Assembly: GCA_035688135.1 (NCBI GenBank)
Contig: DASSNG010000047.1
Location: 1-16,728 of the forward strand
Reading direction: 5' to 3'
Length of the DNA: 16,728 nucleotides
DNA from: JAIFWC01 sp035688135
GTDB lineage: Bacteria; Patescibacteriota; Saccharimonadia; Saccharimonadales; UBA10212
Shown piece after piece: positions 1 through 8,112 of the stretch. The translations under genes were made by a program, and so were the position numbers. Every line of letters begins with the position of its first letter. The stretch's first letter is position 1. A model generated the notes under the pieces. The model was not told the DNA's origin and did not search any database. It saw nothing but the letters and a program-made list of their open reading frames with translations.

Positions 1-223
1 TGAGGTCAAAAAGGGACGGAGGCGTCCAATATCCCGGAGACACCGATTTCGCCGGATCATGTGACAGCACCTTCAGCCAAACAAAGCAAAGACTCATAAA
101 AACGACATATAGAAGACCGCTGTAAACCATAACCTTACGTAAATCTCTTCTGGTTATAAATAAGAGGCTGAATATCACACCCAGCACTACTGTGCCAGTC
201 AAGTATGCATATGTTTCAGACAT
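1..223 (-). CDS. Lycopene-cyclase-domain membrane protein, N-terminal part
   Basis: Reading the minus strand from an ATG at 223 gives 74 codons that run off the left edge of the window, so the C-terminal part is missing. Two hydrophobic segments are visible (about residues 5-23 and 31-52), separated by a basic turn (TRRDLRK), followed by PGYWTPPSLFDL. The R-K-D-L-R turn and the YW-PPSLF-L stretch match what I remember of lycopene-cyclase-domain proteins of CPR bacteria, related to heterodimeric CrtYc/CrtYd and archaeal CrtY cyclases. Those enzymes are integral membrane proteins that cyclise lycopene ends. The gene starts 68 nt after the stop of the flavoprotein upstream on the same strand, so the two are probably cotranscribed. 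No clear SD is seen before the ATG. The catalytic acidic region lies outside the window, so function stays uncertain; another small isoprenoid-modifying membrane protein is possible. Confidence 0.6.
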   Translation of the reverse strand, partial: MSETYAYLTGTVVLGVIFSLLFITRRDLRKVMVYSGLLYVVFMSLCFVWLKVLSHDPAKSVSPGYWTPPSLFDL

Positions 224-291
224 TTTTTGTTTTCTTCGCCTACAGGCATCAAATTACAGATATCATGTAAGCTCGTCAAGCAGCGCGGCGG

Positions 292-1566
292 CTATTTTAA
301 TAGTTTCCGGCGGATTGTTTTACTTACTGTTTTTTTACCCAAGAGATCTGGCAGATGCCTAGCGAGCTTAAGGCTATCCCGCATGCCGCCTTTGCCGAGG
401 TAAAGTTTCCAGAGTGTGTCAAAATCAAGCTTTTTGAGCCCTCGCAGGAAGTTATCAATCTCATCATCGTCGCTATGATAAAGAACCTTATAGATTATTG
501 CCGACAAATTCCATTGGCTGCCCCATTTTTCGTCCCAGAGCTTGTCTTGGAGCTCGAGCGCTTTCTTCGAGTAGTCGTTTTGATTACGAGCATTTTCCAG
601 CGCGTCAGCGGCGAAGTGTGCCGAGTAAAACGAAGCCCGCACACCTTCGCCGAAAACAGGCTGGAATTTGGTGGCGGCGTCACCTATAGCCATGAAGTTA
701 TCCAAAGTGGCCGATTTCAAACCACCGATTACCCAGTGGCGGTAAGGACACAAGTGGACTTCGAACGGCTGAGCGTCCTTGATCTGCGGATTCTCTTTCC
801 AAAGCTTTTGAAAGTATTCTTTCTGACTCTTTTCGCCTTTGACAACGAAAGTCGGATCCATCTTGCAAACTCCGGCTTTAACTTCTGTTTCACTAGTCGG
901 GAAAATCCATGAGTAGCCTCCGGGCGCCAGTTCGCTGCCCATGAACAAGTCTAAAAAGAAGCCGTTGTCTCCGCGGTCAGGCTTGGCGTTTGCCATGAAA
1001 TATTCATAAGCTCCGCCGACGCCCGGCTCAAAAAAGTATTCTAGCGAATTGGCGTCAGCTTTTGTCTCGTATTTAGGCATTAGCCCCAGCTCGGCCGCCA
1101 AAATTGACTCCGGACCGGTGGCGTCCACTACTACGTTCGCCCGAACTTCGCCAGTGCCCTCAAAACCTTTATACTTAACGCCGATAATTTTGCCTTTCTC
1201 CATAATCGGGCCTGTCACTTCGGTAGCCAGCATGGTTTGGGCACCGTAAGTAATAGCTTCGCGGATCAAGTATTGCTTAAGCTCACGGAATTTAAATAGT
1301 CGGGCGTACGGTTTATCGTACTCCTGCACCCATGACTCCGTAGGGCCATATATACGTAAGCCGCTGATTTCAGAGTAGCCAAGCTCCAGCGGTAAATCAA
1401 AAATCTCAAAAGTATCCAGAGGCGTGCCAGCCGTCGACTTGTTCGGCAGGCCGACTTCTATTTCTTTTTCTATGCACAGGACCGAAAATTTTCTTTTGGC
1501 CAGCTCTTTCGTAAGCATGGCGCCCGCTGGACCGGCGCCTACAACAATAACTTCAAAATCAACCAT
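292..1566 (-). CDS. Geranylgeranyl-reductase-family FAD oxidoreductase
   Basis: This is a 424-residue flavoprotein of the geranylgeranyl reductase/digeranylgeranylglycerophospholipid reductase type (p-hydroxybenzoate hydroxylase fold). The N-terminal dinucleotide site is VVGAGPAGA (residues 8-16), followed by an acidic strand end (CIEKE, 31-35). A second FAD motif, VVVDATG, is near 145-151, and the late FAD-binding motif GDAATKFQPVFGEGVR spans 295-310, with GEG in the usual family position. Family members saturate isoprenoid double bonds in chlorophyll, quinone or membrane-lipid side chains; related flavoproteins act on carotenoids. It is placed first in an operon with the lycopene-cyclase-domain gene, so an isoprenoid substrate is likely, but the exact substrate cannot be read from sequence. 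A TATAAT on the minus strand (1580-1575) lies 8 nt before the ATG with no SD, suggesting a leaderless mRNA. The AT-rich composition matches the methyltransferase next door. Confidence 0.85.
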   Translation of the reverse strand: MVDFEVIVVGAGPAGAMLTKELAKRKFSVLCIEKEIEVGLPNKSTAGTPLDTFEIFDLPLELGYSEISGLRIYGPTESWVQEYDKPYARLFKFRELKQYLIREAITYGAQTMLATEVTGPIMEKGKIIGVKYKGFEGTGEVRANVVVDATGPESILAAELGLMPKYETKADANSLEYFFEPGVGGAYEYFMANAKPDRGDNGFFLDLFMGSELAPGGYSWIFPTSETEVKAGVCKMDPTFVVKGEKSQKEYFQKLWKENPQIKDAQPFEVHLCPYRHWVIGGLKSATLDNFMAIGDAATKFQPVFGEGVRASFYSAHFAADALENARNQNDYSKKALELQDKLWDEKWGSQWNLSAIIYKVLYHSDDDEIDNFLRGLKKLDFDTLWKLYLGKGGMRDSLKLARHLPDLLGKKTVSKTIRRKLLK

Positions 1567-1626
1567 TGCTATGAATTATACCCAAATCCACTCGAACTAA
1601 AAAAGTACGTTATAATTTTTCGTATT
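1567..1626. promoter_or_regulatory. Divergent promoter pair, flavoprotein/methyltransferase
   Basis: The 60-nt gap between two divergent genes holds two perfect TATAAT boxes. The minus-strand one (1580-1575) is 8 nt before the flavoprotein ATG and the plus-strand one (1611-1616) is 10 nt before the methyltransferase GTG. No good -35 boxes or SD sequences are visible. Transcription would start at or a few nt before the start codons, so both mRNAs would be leaderless or nearly so. The shared region suggests joint regulation of the two units. Confidence 0.7.
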
Positions 1627-2547
1627 GTGCTAAAAAATGACTTGAAAAAAAGACTGGCAAAAGTCGATAAAGTTTTTAACGCCGACAAACTACTCCAGCT
1701 AGAGCCGGATGATAAATATATCCAGAGTTATTATAGAGCCAGCAAAATTGGCTACTCATTGTTTTATTCTTCGTCTGCTGCCGACCGGATGTATATGGGG
1801 ATAAGCCGCGATGGCGCCTTTAAAGAAAGTGATTTACTAGAAGCCGCTAGAACGGTAGAGAAATATATAAATAAAAATACTACAAATATTCTGGAGCTGG
1901 CTACCGGCAGGGGAGCAACCTCTGCTTATCTTGCAAAGAAATACCCCTCGATTGAATTTGATGGCATTGAATTGTCGCCGGCGCAGCTGCATTTGGCCAA
2001 GCAGAAAGCTAAGAAGTTGCCTAATTATCATCCCGTTGCCGGGGATTATCATGACCTTAGCAGGTATAAGAGTCAGAGCGTGGACATAGCTTTTGTTATC
2101 GAAGCTCTTTGCTATAGCACCGAGAAAGAAAAAGTATACAGCGAGATAAGCAGGGTGCTAAAGAAAAATGGCGTTTTCATTATTTTTGACGGCTACACAA
2201 CTAAAGCGCGATCAAAAATGAGTAAAGAAGAACTGATGGCTTGTCGCTTAACAGAAAAGAGTATGGCTTTGAGAGTCTTTGAAGGCCATAAAAGCGCTAT
2301 TAAAAAAGCCGAGGATAGTGGTTTTCGCGTGGTGAGCGACGAGAACGTATCGGACTATATCCAACCCTCGCTAAGACGTTTTGAAAGATACGCCGCCAAA
2401 TACTTCGATCATCCCAGATTAGCCAGGACTGTAAATATATTTATATCGAAGAAATTTATTTATAACGCGATTGCCGGATTGCTTATGCCGGAAGTCGTAG
2501 GGCGGGGCTTACTAAGTTACTACATTACGGTCCTGGAGAAGAAGTAG
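1627..2547 (+). CDS. SAM-dependent methyltransferase (sterol/tocopherol C-methyltransferase-like)
   Basis: This 306-residue class I methyltransferase starts at GTG. Motif I is ILELATGRGATS (88-99), the acidic residue ending the next strand is in FDGIELS (111-117), and the motif II/post-II region is VDIAFVIEALCYS (152-164), followed by an EISRVLKKNGVFIIFDGY strand-helix. The N-terminal YYRASKIGYSLFYSSSAADRMYMGIS stretch and a C-terminal YYITVLEKK end resemble the layout of sterol 24-C- and gamma-tocopherol methyltransferases, which bind hydrophobic isoprenoid acceptors. The divergent arrangement with the geranylgeranyl-reductase-type gene supports an isoprenoid or quinone acceptor, but this is inference. 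Extra residues before motif I and a long basic helical C-terminal part are family-consistent. A TATAAT ends 10 nt before the GTG, so the mRNA may be leaderless. Confidence 0.8.
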   Translation: MLKNDLKKRLAKVDKVFNADKLLQLEPDDKYIQSYYRASKIGYSLFYSSSAADRMYMGISRDGAFKESDLLEAARTVEKYINKNTTNILELATGRGATSAYLAKKYPSIEFDGIELSPAQLHLAKQKAKKLPNYHPVAGDYHDLSRYKSQSVDIAFVIEALCYSTEKEKVYSEISRVLKKNGVFIIFDGYTTKARSKMSKEELMACRLTEKSMALRVFEGHKSAIKKAEDSGFRVVSDENVSDYIQPSLRRFERYAAKYFDHPRLARTVNIFISKKFIYNAIAGLLMPEVVGRGLLSYYITVLEKK

Positions 2548-2567
2548 GATTTGACCTCGAAGTGCTT

Positions 2568-2652
2568 TGGTGGGCGAGGTGGGACTTGAACCCACAATCC
2601 TTACGGAACGCGATTTTGAGTCGCGCGCGTATACCAATTCCGCCACTCGCCC
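2568..2652 (-). tRNA. tRNA-Leu (anticodon CAA)
   Basis: The minus strand folds as a type II tRNA. The acceptor stem is GGGCGAG (2652-2646) with CTCGCCC (2578-2572), the D arm contains GGTATAC, and the anticodon stem CGCGA/TCGCG encloses loop CTCAAAA with anticodon CAA at 2618-2616. There is a long variable arm and a T arm GTGGG-TTCAAGT-CCCAC. The discriminator is A (2571) and CCA is encoded (2570-2568). It reads UUG. It marks the border between the AT-rich block on its 3' side and the more GC-rich block on its 5' side. Confidence 0.96.
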
Positions 2653-2707
2653 GAAAATTCACTGCGTAAATAATATTACATACAGCCGACAATAACAGGG
2701 GATATTG

Positions 2708-2713
2708 TACAAT
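2708..2713 (+). promoter_or_regulatory. -10 box of the sortase gene
   Basis: TACAAT lies 12 nt before the ATG at 2726. It overlaps an in-frame TTG at 2705 that would otherwise extend the sortase by seven residues; a promoter inside that extension argues for the ATG. No clear -35 is visible. Confidence 0.5.
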
Positions 2714-2725
2714 AAAGCTAAGCTT

Positions 2726-3946
2726 ATGCACAGTAGTGAAGATGGTAAAGATGACCAGTTTGACGCTTATTTACGGCTGCCGGACAGTGCCGGCGGCAGC
2801 GGCCGCAGTAAGGACGATAAGCAGGCCGCCGCTGACCTGATACGCAAAAGGATCCAGGACGCCTACGCCGACGAGCCTGATGCCGCGCAAGAAATAAAAG
2901 AGGCAAAGGCCGAAAAGCCTTCCCATCGCTCCAAGCATCAGCAATTCATTTATGAGCTGACTAATTCCGGCAGGCCGCTGCACGAGATACAGACAGCCTG
3001 GCACGAGTATTACGCCGGGCTCCCGGACGCCCAGAAACACGAGGTCTGGCGAGAGTTTTACAGCGCTCATGCCGCCGCCGCGAAGCATCCTGCGGTCGCG
3101 AAAAAGGAACCGAAAGACGAATTAAGGCCGAGGCTTGCTAAAAAAGTACAGTCCCAAATCGTCAGGGCAAAGTCCATCAAGCCTGCCCTGGAAAAGCATG
3201 CGGCGGCAGTACGGCGCCCTTCGAAAAAAAATGTCAGCCAGGCCAGCCCTCTCCATTCCTTGCTGTTCGGGTTAGGGGTCGGCTCCATCGTCATACTTAT
3301 ATTTCTTTTCAGTTTCTTTAACGACCGTATAATCGCGCCCTTCATACAGCCGAGCCGGAATGCCACCGATATCCCGCTTATAAGCGGAGGGGCCGTAGGG
3401 AAGGAGCCGGAAGTGATTATACCTAAGATAAATGCCGAGGTACCTGTCGTTTACGATGTCAATACGACGGCTGATGAGGCTATCCAGATAGGCCTTACCG
3501 AGGGCGTAGTCCATTATCCAACCAGTCCGGAGCCGGGCCAGAACGGCAACGTGGTGATAGTCGGGCATAGCTCCGGCAACATCTTTAACATGGGCAATTA
3601 TAAATTCGCTTTCTCGCTGCTGCGCGAGCTGGATAGCGGCGATACTTTCTTCCTGCAGAAGGATGGCAAAAGATACACCTACCAGGTTTACAAGAAACAG
3701 GTGGTGAAGCCAACGGACGTGGCCGTACTTGGGCCGGCGGATAAGCCGGCTACCGCTACCCTAATAACATGCGATCCGCCGGGATTAAGCACTAACCGGC
3801 TGGTTGTGACCGCGGAGCAGATCAGCCCCGACCCCTCCGCTAACGCGCCGGCCTCCAAAGAGAATATCGCCCCGGCCACGGCGACGACGATTCCCGGCAA
3901 CTCGCCATCATTATGGTCGCGGCTGGTCAAATGGTTTACGAGCTAG
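2726..3946 (+). CDS. Membrane-anchored sortase (class E-like transpeptidase)
   Basis: From the ATG at 2726 this is 406 residues. A charged, Ala/Lys-rich cytoplasmic region of about 175 residues is followed by one membrane helix (about 179-197), then a C-terminal sortase domain. The catalytic triad is visible: His281 in VVIVGHSSG, Cys349 in TLITCDPPG, and Arg358 in STNRLVV. Sortases cleave a C-terminal sorting signal and join the protein to a cell-wall or lipid acceptor; in monoderm-like CPR cells this would anchor surface proteins. The cytoplasmic extension is unusually long for a sortase and is hydrophilic with no recognised domain. The 3' end overlaps the convergent PEGA gene by 11 nt. An upstream in-frame TTG (2705) is rejected because a TACAAT box sits inside the extension. 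No sorting-signal substrate gene is obvious in the window. Confidence 0.85.
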   Translation: MHSSEDGKDDQFDAYLRLPDSAGGSGRSKDDKQAAADLIRKRIQDAYADEPDAAQEIKEAKAEKPSHRSKHQQFIYELTNSGRPLHEIQTAWHEYYAGLPDAQKHEVWREFYSAHAAAAKHPAVAKKEPKDELRPRLAKKVQSQIVRAKSIKPALEKHAAAVRRPSKKNVSQASPLHSLLFGLGVGSIVILIFLFSFFNDRIIAPFIQPSRNATDIPLISGGAVGKEPEVIIPKINAEVPVVYDVNTTADEAIQIGLTEGVVHYPTSPEPGQNGNVVIVGHSSGNIFNMGNYKFAFSLLRELDSGDTFFLQKDGKRYTYQVYKKQVVKPTDVAVLGPADKPATATLITCDPPGLSTNRLVVTAEQISPDPSANAPASKENIAPATATTIPGNSPSLWSRLVKWFTS

Positions 3947-5453
3947 GCTGCTTGTTCTTTGGCAGGTCGCTGCCGGCGCGCATATCCACGTCCTGAAGGA
4001 TTACGCCCGCTTTTTTAGCGTCACCAACCGTCGTAAGCAGATGATGGTAATCGGAATTGAAGAAACCTCCCGCCGGAAGGTTTGTAGCTGTTACCAGCTG
4101 GCTGTTAGTTCCGTCATAATCCATGACCAGCACCTGGCCCGCCGATTCCGCTATAAGCCTGTGGCCATCCATCCATGACATTTCCTGCATGAGGGGCTGG
4201 GGGATTTCGTACTCATAGCTGCTGTCAGTTTCAAAATCATGCACTGCGAACCGCTGGCCGGCCTCTACGCCTACGAAACGCGCATTATTGGAAAACCCAA
4301 CCTTATCCGCCCCCGGATCATGCAGGGCCAGCAAAGGCAAAGCCTTGCCTATCGCAGGGTTGCTTAGATCATCTAATGGGTTCTTGTAAATATTTATCCT
4401 GTCCGCGGCATCGCTGCCGGCGATGTAATAGAAGTTCCCCTGGAACTCAGCGGCATCTATCAGATAATTCGTACCGGCGCTGAATTCATAAAGCGAGTAT
4501 GTCTGGCCGCTGTCCCATATGCGGGCATCCGCTTTCCCCGCAGGTTCGCCGGCAGCTGTTACGTAAGTGATAAGGTTCTTACCATAAGGTTTATACGCAA
4601 GGACGCCGCTTAAGATGGGCGAACCGACGGTCCCGACGCCCGTATCTCCAAGCCTAAGAGTGCCGTCATTTTTGAAATACAGGTAGAGCTGGTCGGCCTT
4701 CTTATTGAAAAGGCTTACCTGGGAAGGGTTCAGCTTGAATAATTTACTGACGCTGATGGACTGCTCCGGATGCGCCCGATTGAAAACGATGAATTCGCTG
4801 CCGGACTTCAGGATGTGCTCCAGCAGGACATTGCTGTTATCGGTCGACCATTCGACCTCTTTCAGTTTGGGCTGGGCGGGATAGTCCGTCAGCAAGCCGT
4901 CAGGGATACCTACCTGGGTTACTTTAGGCGTCTGGCTGTCTAAAGTGGAGGTGTCGTAAACATCGAAGGTCGGTGTTTTGGCGCTTTTTTGGACATCTTC
5001 CACTAACAGCCATTGCTGGTTCGGCGACTGCGTAATGAGCTCCGGAGCGGCGGTGTAGGTTTTTAAATTCGTGATTACCGGCTTTACGGGAAACAGCATC
5101 GGATAAACATAACGCGCTACGCTGCCGCCGTTCAGCGTAAAGCTGCGGCTCCAGTCCCTGTACCCATCTTTTTTCAGGGTAAGGGTGTATTTTCCTCCCG
5201 GGATAATAAGCCGCGCCGCTGAAGTAGCGTTGCGGTCCGCGCCGTTGATGAATATTTCGGCGCCGCTTGGATTCGAATCAACGAACAGCAGCCCATTCTG
5301 GACTATCTGGCCGGTTTTGGTGTTAATACCGTAACCATTGGCGCCATAAACGATAATGACAGTTGCCAGGCCTATGACTATAGCCACCAGGACATAGCCG
5401 ATGACTAGCCTGATGTTATGGGCGCGTCTTTTGCGTGAATCTAAATAATCCAT
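3936..5453 (-). CDS. PEGA-domain surface protein with propeller-like C-terminal part
   Basis: A 505-residue protein begins with a short basic cytoplasmic tail and one membrane helix (about 16-36). A PEGA-type beta domain follows (about 54-112), recognisable from LFVDSNPSGAEIFING, LIIPGGKYTLTLKKDGYRDWSRSF. The remaining 390 residues show recurring strand patterns of the kind found in TolB/WD-like propellers (for example QWLLVEDVQKS, VEWSTDNSNVLLEH, RFVGVEAGQRFAVHDFET). PEGA domains occur in S-layer-linked and secreted proteins; a structural or sensing role outside the membrane is likely, but no enzyme motif is seen. It converges on the sortase with an 11-nt overlap of coding ends. A minus-strand TATAAT at 5526-5521 lies 67 nt upstream and would give a leader of about 60 nt; AGGA directly before the ATG is too close to be a good SD. 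Confidence 0.8.
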   Translation of the reverse strand: MDYLDSRKRRAHNIRLVIGYVLVAIVIGLATVIIVYGANGYGINTKTGQIVQNGLLFVDSNPSGAEIFINGADRNATSAARLIIPGGKYTLTLKKDGYRDWSRSFTLNGGSVARYVYPMLFPVKPVITNLKTYTAAPELITQSPNQQWLLVEDVQKSAKTPTFDVYDTSTLDSQTPKVTQVGIPDGLLTDYPAQPKLKEVEWSTDNSNVLLEHILKSGSEFIVFNRAHPEQSISVSKLFKLNPSQVSLFNKKADQLYLYFKNDGTLRLGDTGVGTVGSPILSGVLAYKPYGKNLITYVTAAGEPAGKADARIWDSGQTYSLYEFSAGTNYLIDAAEFQGNFYYIAGSDAADRINIYKNPLDDLSNPAIGKALPLLALHDPGADKVGFSNNARFVGVEAGQRFAVHDFETDSSYEYEIPQPLMQEMSWMDGHRLIAESAGQVLVMDYDGTNSQLVTATNLPAGGFFNSDYHHLLTTVGDAKKAGVILQDVDMRAGSDLPKNKQPSS

Positions 5454-5505
5454 TTCCTACCGGTCTATTTTTGCACATAGGGCCCGCTTGAATCCAGGCA
5501 TGCTA

Positions 5506-5535
5506 TTGATAACCGTTGGCATTATACGTTATATT
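5506..5535 (+). promoter_or_regulatory. Promoter of the DUF4367-like gene
   Basis: TTGATA (5506-5511), an 18-nt spacer and TATATT (5530-5535) precede the GTG at 5562 by 26 nt. AAGG at 5550-5553 can serve as SD. On the opposite strand TATAAT (5526-5521) points towards the PEGA gene, so the two promoters overlap. Confidence 0.55.
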
Positions 5536-5561
5536 AATTCCGTAATAATAAGGTAAAGCCA

Positions 5562-6614
5562 GTGGGCACATATAACAGCACCGTTTTTATCAACGGCAAA
5601 CGTTACGACGCCGCCACAGGACAGATTATCAGCGCTATCCGATCAAAAAGTCATAAGACCAACCGTGTTATAGACGGTTTTATATCTCGACCCTTGAAGT
5701 CAGATGCCAAACCGGAGCCCAAACGGGGCCGGGTAAAATCCTCCCAGGTCCATAAAGGGGCTGAAAGGCCGCGGACCCTTATGCGCGGCGGCCTGAAAAA
5801 ACCGACGCCTTCTCCTAAATCCGATATCCAGTATCAAACCAGCCGGCCCAAGATTGCAACCCAGCTAAGAGCCCAGACTATCAAGATGCACGCCAAGGTG
5901 AACCGCTTCGGAGGAACAGCAAGCCCGGCTTCGGACGCCCCCGCAAAGGCAGTAAGCGGCGAGCTGGTAAGCCGCAGCCGGTCTGGCGGCGATGATGCGG
6001 CAAAGGCACCTCTTCCCAGCATGATTACAAGCGTATCCCACCAGAAACTGGAAAGACTGCTGGACGAAGCTCTTACCCGGGCCGACGCCCACAAAGAAGC
6101 CCTGCGTTATCAGGCGGCCCGGCATTTTTGGCACCGGCGCTTTCTGTCAGGACGCCGCAAGTGGATAGCTGTAGTAGCGGTATTTTTTGTTGCGGCCGGC
6201 GGTCTGTTCGCCGCCTGGCGAAACGTCCCGCAGCTGTCAGTCAAAGTTGCCGGAATGAAGGCCCACGTATCCGCGGCGGTACCTTCCTATAAGCCTGATG
6301 GCTTCGTCGTCGCCAGCCCGGCTAAAGCCGTCGGCACGGGCGTGACAATGAAATACAAATCCGCGGCCGACGACAGCCAGACCTACGAGATCAGCCAGAC
6401 CCGGTCCCATCTGACCAGCCAGCTGGTTTCGCAGAGCGTGGTGCCAAAAGGCGCTCCCGTGCAGACTTCGCAGGTAAACGGCAACACAGTTTATATTTAC
6501 GGCCCGGCTAACGACGCCGCCTGGGTTAACGACGGCGTGCTTTATACCATCAAGGACGGAGCCAATCTAAGCTCGGACCAGCTTATCAAAATCGTCCAAG
6601 GCCTGAACCCCTAG
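5562..6614 (+). CDS. Membrane-anchored protein with DUF4367-like extracellular domain
   Basis: This is a 350-residue protein with a GTG start. Residues 1-195 are hydrophilic, basic and low in complexity, with many Lys/Arg/Ser/Pro. A single membrane helix spans about 201-219. The outer domain (about 240-350) has the pattern PSYKPDGF-16-TMKYKSAADDSQTYEISQTRSHL-18-VNGNTVYIYGPANDAAWVNDGVLYTI, resembling DUF4367-type domains that occur on anti-sigma-like and sensor proteins and are common in Saccharibacteria. No enzyme motif is seen. It may sense or modulate something at the surface, but the role is unknown. It lies upstream of gltX on the same strand with a gap of 32 nt, although gltX has its own -10 box. 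The start is supported by the promoter and AAGG upstream. Confidence 0.72.
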   Translation: MGTYNSTVFINGKRYDAATGQIISAIRSKSHKTNRVIDGFISRPLKSDAKPEPKRGRVKSSQVHKGAERPRTLMRGGLKKPTPSPKSDIQYQTSRPKIATQLRAQTIKMHAKVNRFGGTASPASDAPAKAVSGELVSRSRSGGDDAAKAPLPSMITSVSHQKLERLLDEALTRADAHKEALRYQAARHFWHRRFLSGRRKWIAVVAVFFVAAGGLFAAWRNVPQLSVKVAGMKAHVSAAVPSYKPDGFVVASPAKAVGTGVTMKYKSAADDSQTYEISQTRSHLTSQLVSQSVVPKGAPVQTSQVNGNTVYIYGPANDAAWVNDGVLYTIKDGANLSSDQLIKIVQGLNP

Positions 6615-6633
6615 AAAACTGCGGCTTTTGCCT

Positions 6634-6639
6634 TACAAT
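6634..6639 (+). promoter_or_regulatory. -10 box of gltX
   Basis: TACAAT ends 7 nt before the gltX ATG, with no SD between them. This predicts transcription starting at or just before the A of ATG. No convincing -35 is seen. Confidence 0.5.
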
Positions 6640-6646
6640 TAGGTAG

Positions 6647-8086
6647 ATGAAAGTAAGGACCAGGTTCGCTCCCAGTCCAACCGGAGCATTACATGTCGGC
6701 GGTATCAGGACCGCCCTGTTCGCGTGGCTGGTAGCCAGACAGGCCGGCGGGCAGTTCGTACTGCGGCTGGAAGATACGGACAAAAAAAGGGAGCAGGCCG
6801 GCGCCGAACAGCAGATTGAAGCCAGCTTAAGGAGCCTGGGGCTGGATTACGATGAAGGGCCTGATATCGGCGGCCGGTTCGCCCCTTACCGCCAGAGCGA
6901 ACGGCTAGACAACTATAAGGAATGGGGCCGTAAACTGATTGACAGCGGCCGGGCCTACGCCGACCCCTATACGCCCGAAGAGGTACAGGCGTTCCGTGAA
7001 GAAGCCCAAAGAGCCAAGCGCCCGTTCCTATACCGTAATCATCGGCCAGACAGCCCCCCGGAATGGGACGGCAGCCAGCCCTTGCGCTTTAAATCGGAGC
7101 CAAAAGCCTACCAGTGGCATGATGAAGTAATGGGAGATTTAAGTACCGGCCCTGAGGTCATCGATGACTTTATCCTTATAAAATCCGACGGCTATCCTAC
7201 CTATAACTTTTCCCACATAATCGATGACGCCGAGATGGAAATCAGCCATGTCATCCGCGGGCAGGAGTTCATCGCCAGCACGCCGAATTATCTGAATCTC
7301 TATGAAGCGCTGGGGATTGAGCGCCCGGTTCTTGCCACCATGCCGCATATCTTAGGCCCCGACGGCAACAAGAAACTGTCAAAGCGCGATGGGGCCAAAG
7401 ACGTGCTTGATTACATCAAAGACGGCTACCTGCCAGAAGCGCTGGTCAGCTTCATCGCCACTCTCGGCTGGAATGACGGCACCGAGCAGGAAATTTTTAC
7501 GGTTAAAGAGCTGGTAGAAAAATTCAGCCTGGCCCGCGTGCAGCGCAGCGGGGCGCGTTTTGACGAGCGGCGGCTGACGTGGGTGAACGGTCATTTTATC
7601 CGGCAGATGCCTTTAGATAAGCTGTATGAGGCTTCTGCGGCCTATTGGCCGGCCCAGGCTTCCGGCGCTTCGGCAGACTATAAGCGCAAGGTGCTCGGCC
7701 TGCTGGCCGAAAGGCTTAAGTTCCTGAAAGAAATCCAGGAGTTGTCCGGGTTCTTTTTCACCGAGCCGGACACAAGCGCCGTGACCGGACTCTATAATGA
7801 CCCGTCGGATAAACAGCTGAAAAAAGTGGATAAAGCCAAGCTGAGGGAGCTCTTAGGAGCCGCCCGGCAGGAACTGGCGGCCAGCGACTTCACGGAAGAA
7901 GACCTGGCCCAAAGGCTTAACGCCCTGCTGGACAGGCTTGAGACTAAGCCCGGTATATTGTTTGCCGCCGTCAGGATTGCCATAAGCGGCGCGCCGGCGT
8001 CGCCGCAGCTATTCGGCACTTTATGCGTCTTAGGCAAAGACACGAGCCTCAGGCGGCTGGATAATGCGCTAGAGCTTTTAAAATAA
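6647..8086 (+). CDS. gltX: Glutamyl-tRNA synthetase
   Basis: The 479-residue length is normal for bacterial GluRS. The class I HIGH-type motif is APSPTGALHVGG (8-19) and the KMSKS-type motif is KKLSKRDG (about 242-249). In between are FVLRLEDTD (amino acid and ATP site) and the YPTYNFSHIIDDAEMEISHVIRGQEFIASTPN block typical of the family. The alpha-helical anticodon-binding half fills residues 320-479. The enzyme charges tRNA-Glu in the cytoplasm; in organisms lacking GlnRS it also charges tRNA-Gln for amidotransfer, which cannot be judged here. The gene is followed after 26 nt by the DUF3048 gene. The cognate tRNA-Glu(CTC) lies about 1.2 kb downstream on the other strand. The ATG is placed by the family N-terminus and the -10 box 7 nt upstream. 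Confidence 0.97.
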   Translation: MKVRTRFAPSPTGALHVGGIRTALFAWLVARQAGGQFVLRLEDTDKKREQAGAEQQIEASLRSLGLDYDEGPDIGGRFAPYRQSERLDNYKEWGRKLIDSGRAYADPYTPEEVQAFREEAQRAKRPFLYRNHRPDSPPEWDGSQPLRFKSEPKAYQWHDEVMGDLSTGPEVIDDFILIKSDGYPTYNFSHIIDDAEMEISHVIRGQEFIASTPNYLNLYEALGIERPVLATMPHILGPDGNKKLSKRDGAKDVLDYIKDGYLPEALVSFIATLGWNDGTEQEIFTVKELVEKFSLARVQRSGARFDERRLTWVNGHFIRQMPLDKLYEASAAYWPAQASGASADYKRKVLGLLAERLKFLKEIQELSGFFFTEPDTSAVTGLYNDPSDKQLKKVDKAKLRELLGAARQELAASDFTEEDLAQRLNALLDRLETKPGILFAAVRIAISGAPASPQLFGTLCVLGKDTSLRRLDNALELLK

Positions 8087-8100
8087 GGGCTTAAAACTGT

Positions 8101-8106
8101 TAATAT
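8101..8106 (+). promoter_or_regulatory. -10 box of the DUF3048 gene
   Basis: TAATAT ends 6 nt before the GTG start at 8113, and no SD fits. The gene may be transcribed separately from gltX as a leaderless mRNA, or by readthrough from gltX. Confidence 0.45.
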
Positions 8107-8112
8107 AAGGGT

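Noticed and set aside
2705..2725. TTG start seven codons upstream of the sortase ATG
   Set aside because: A TACAAT -10 box lies within these codons, so the transcript would begin after the TTG.
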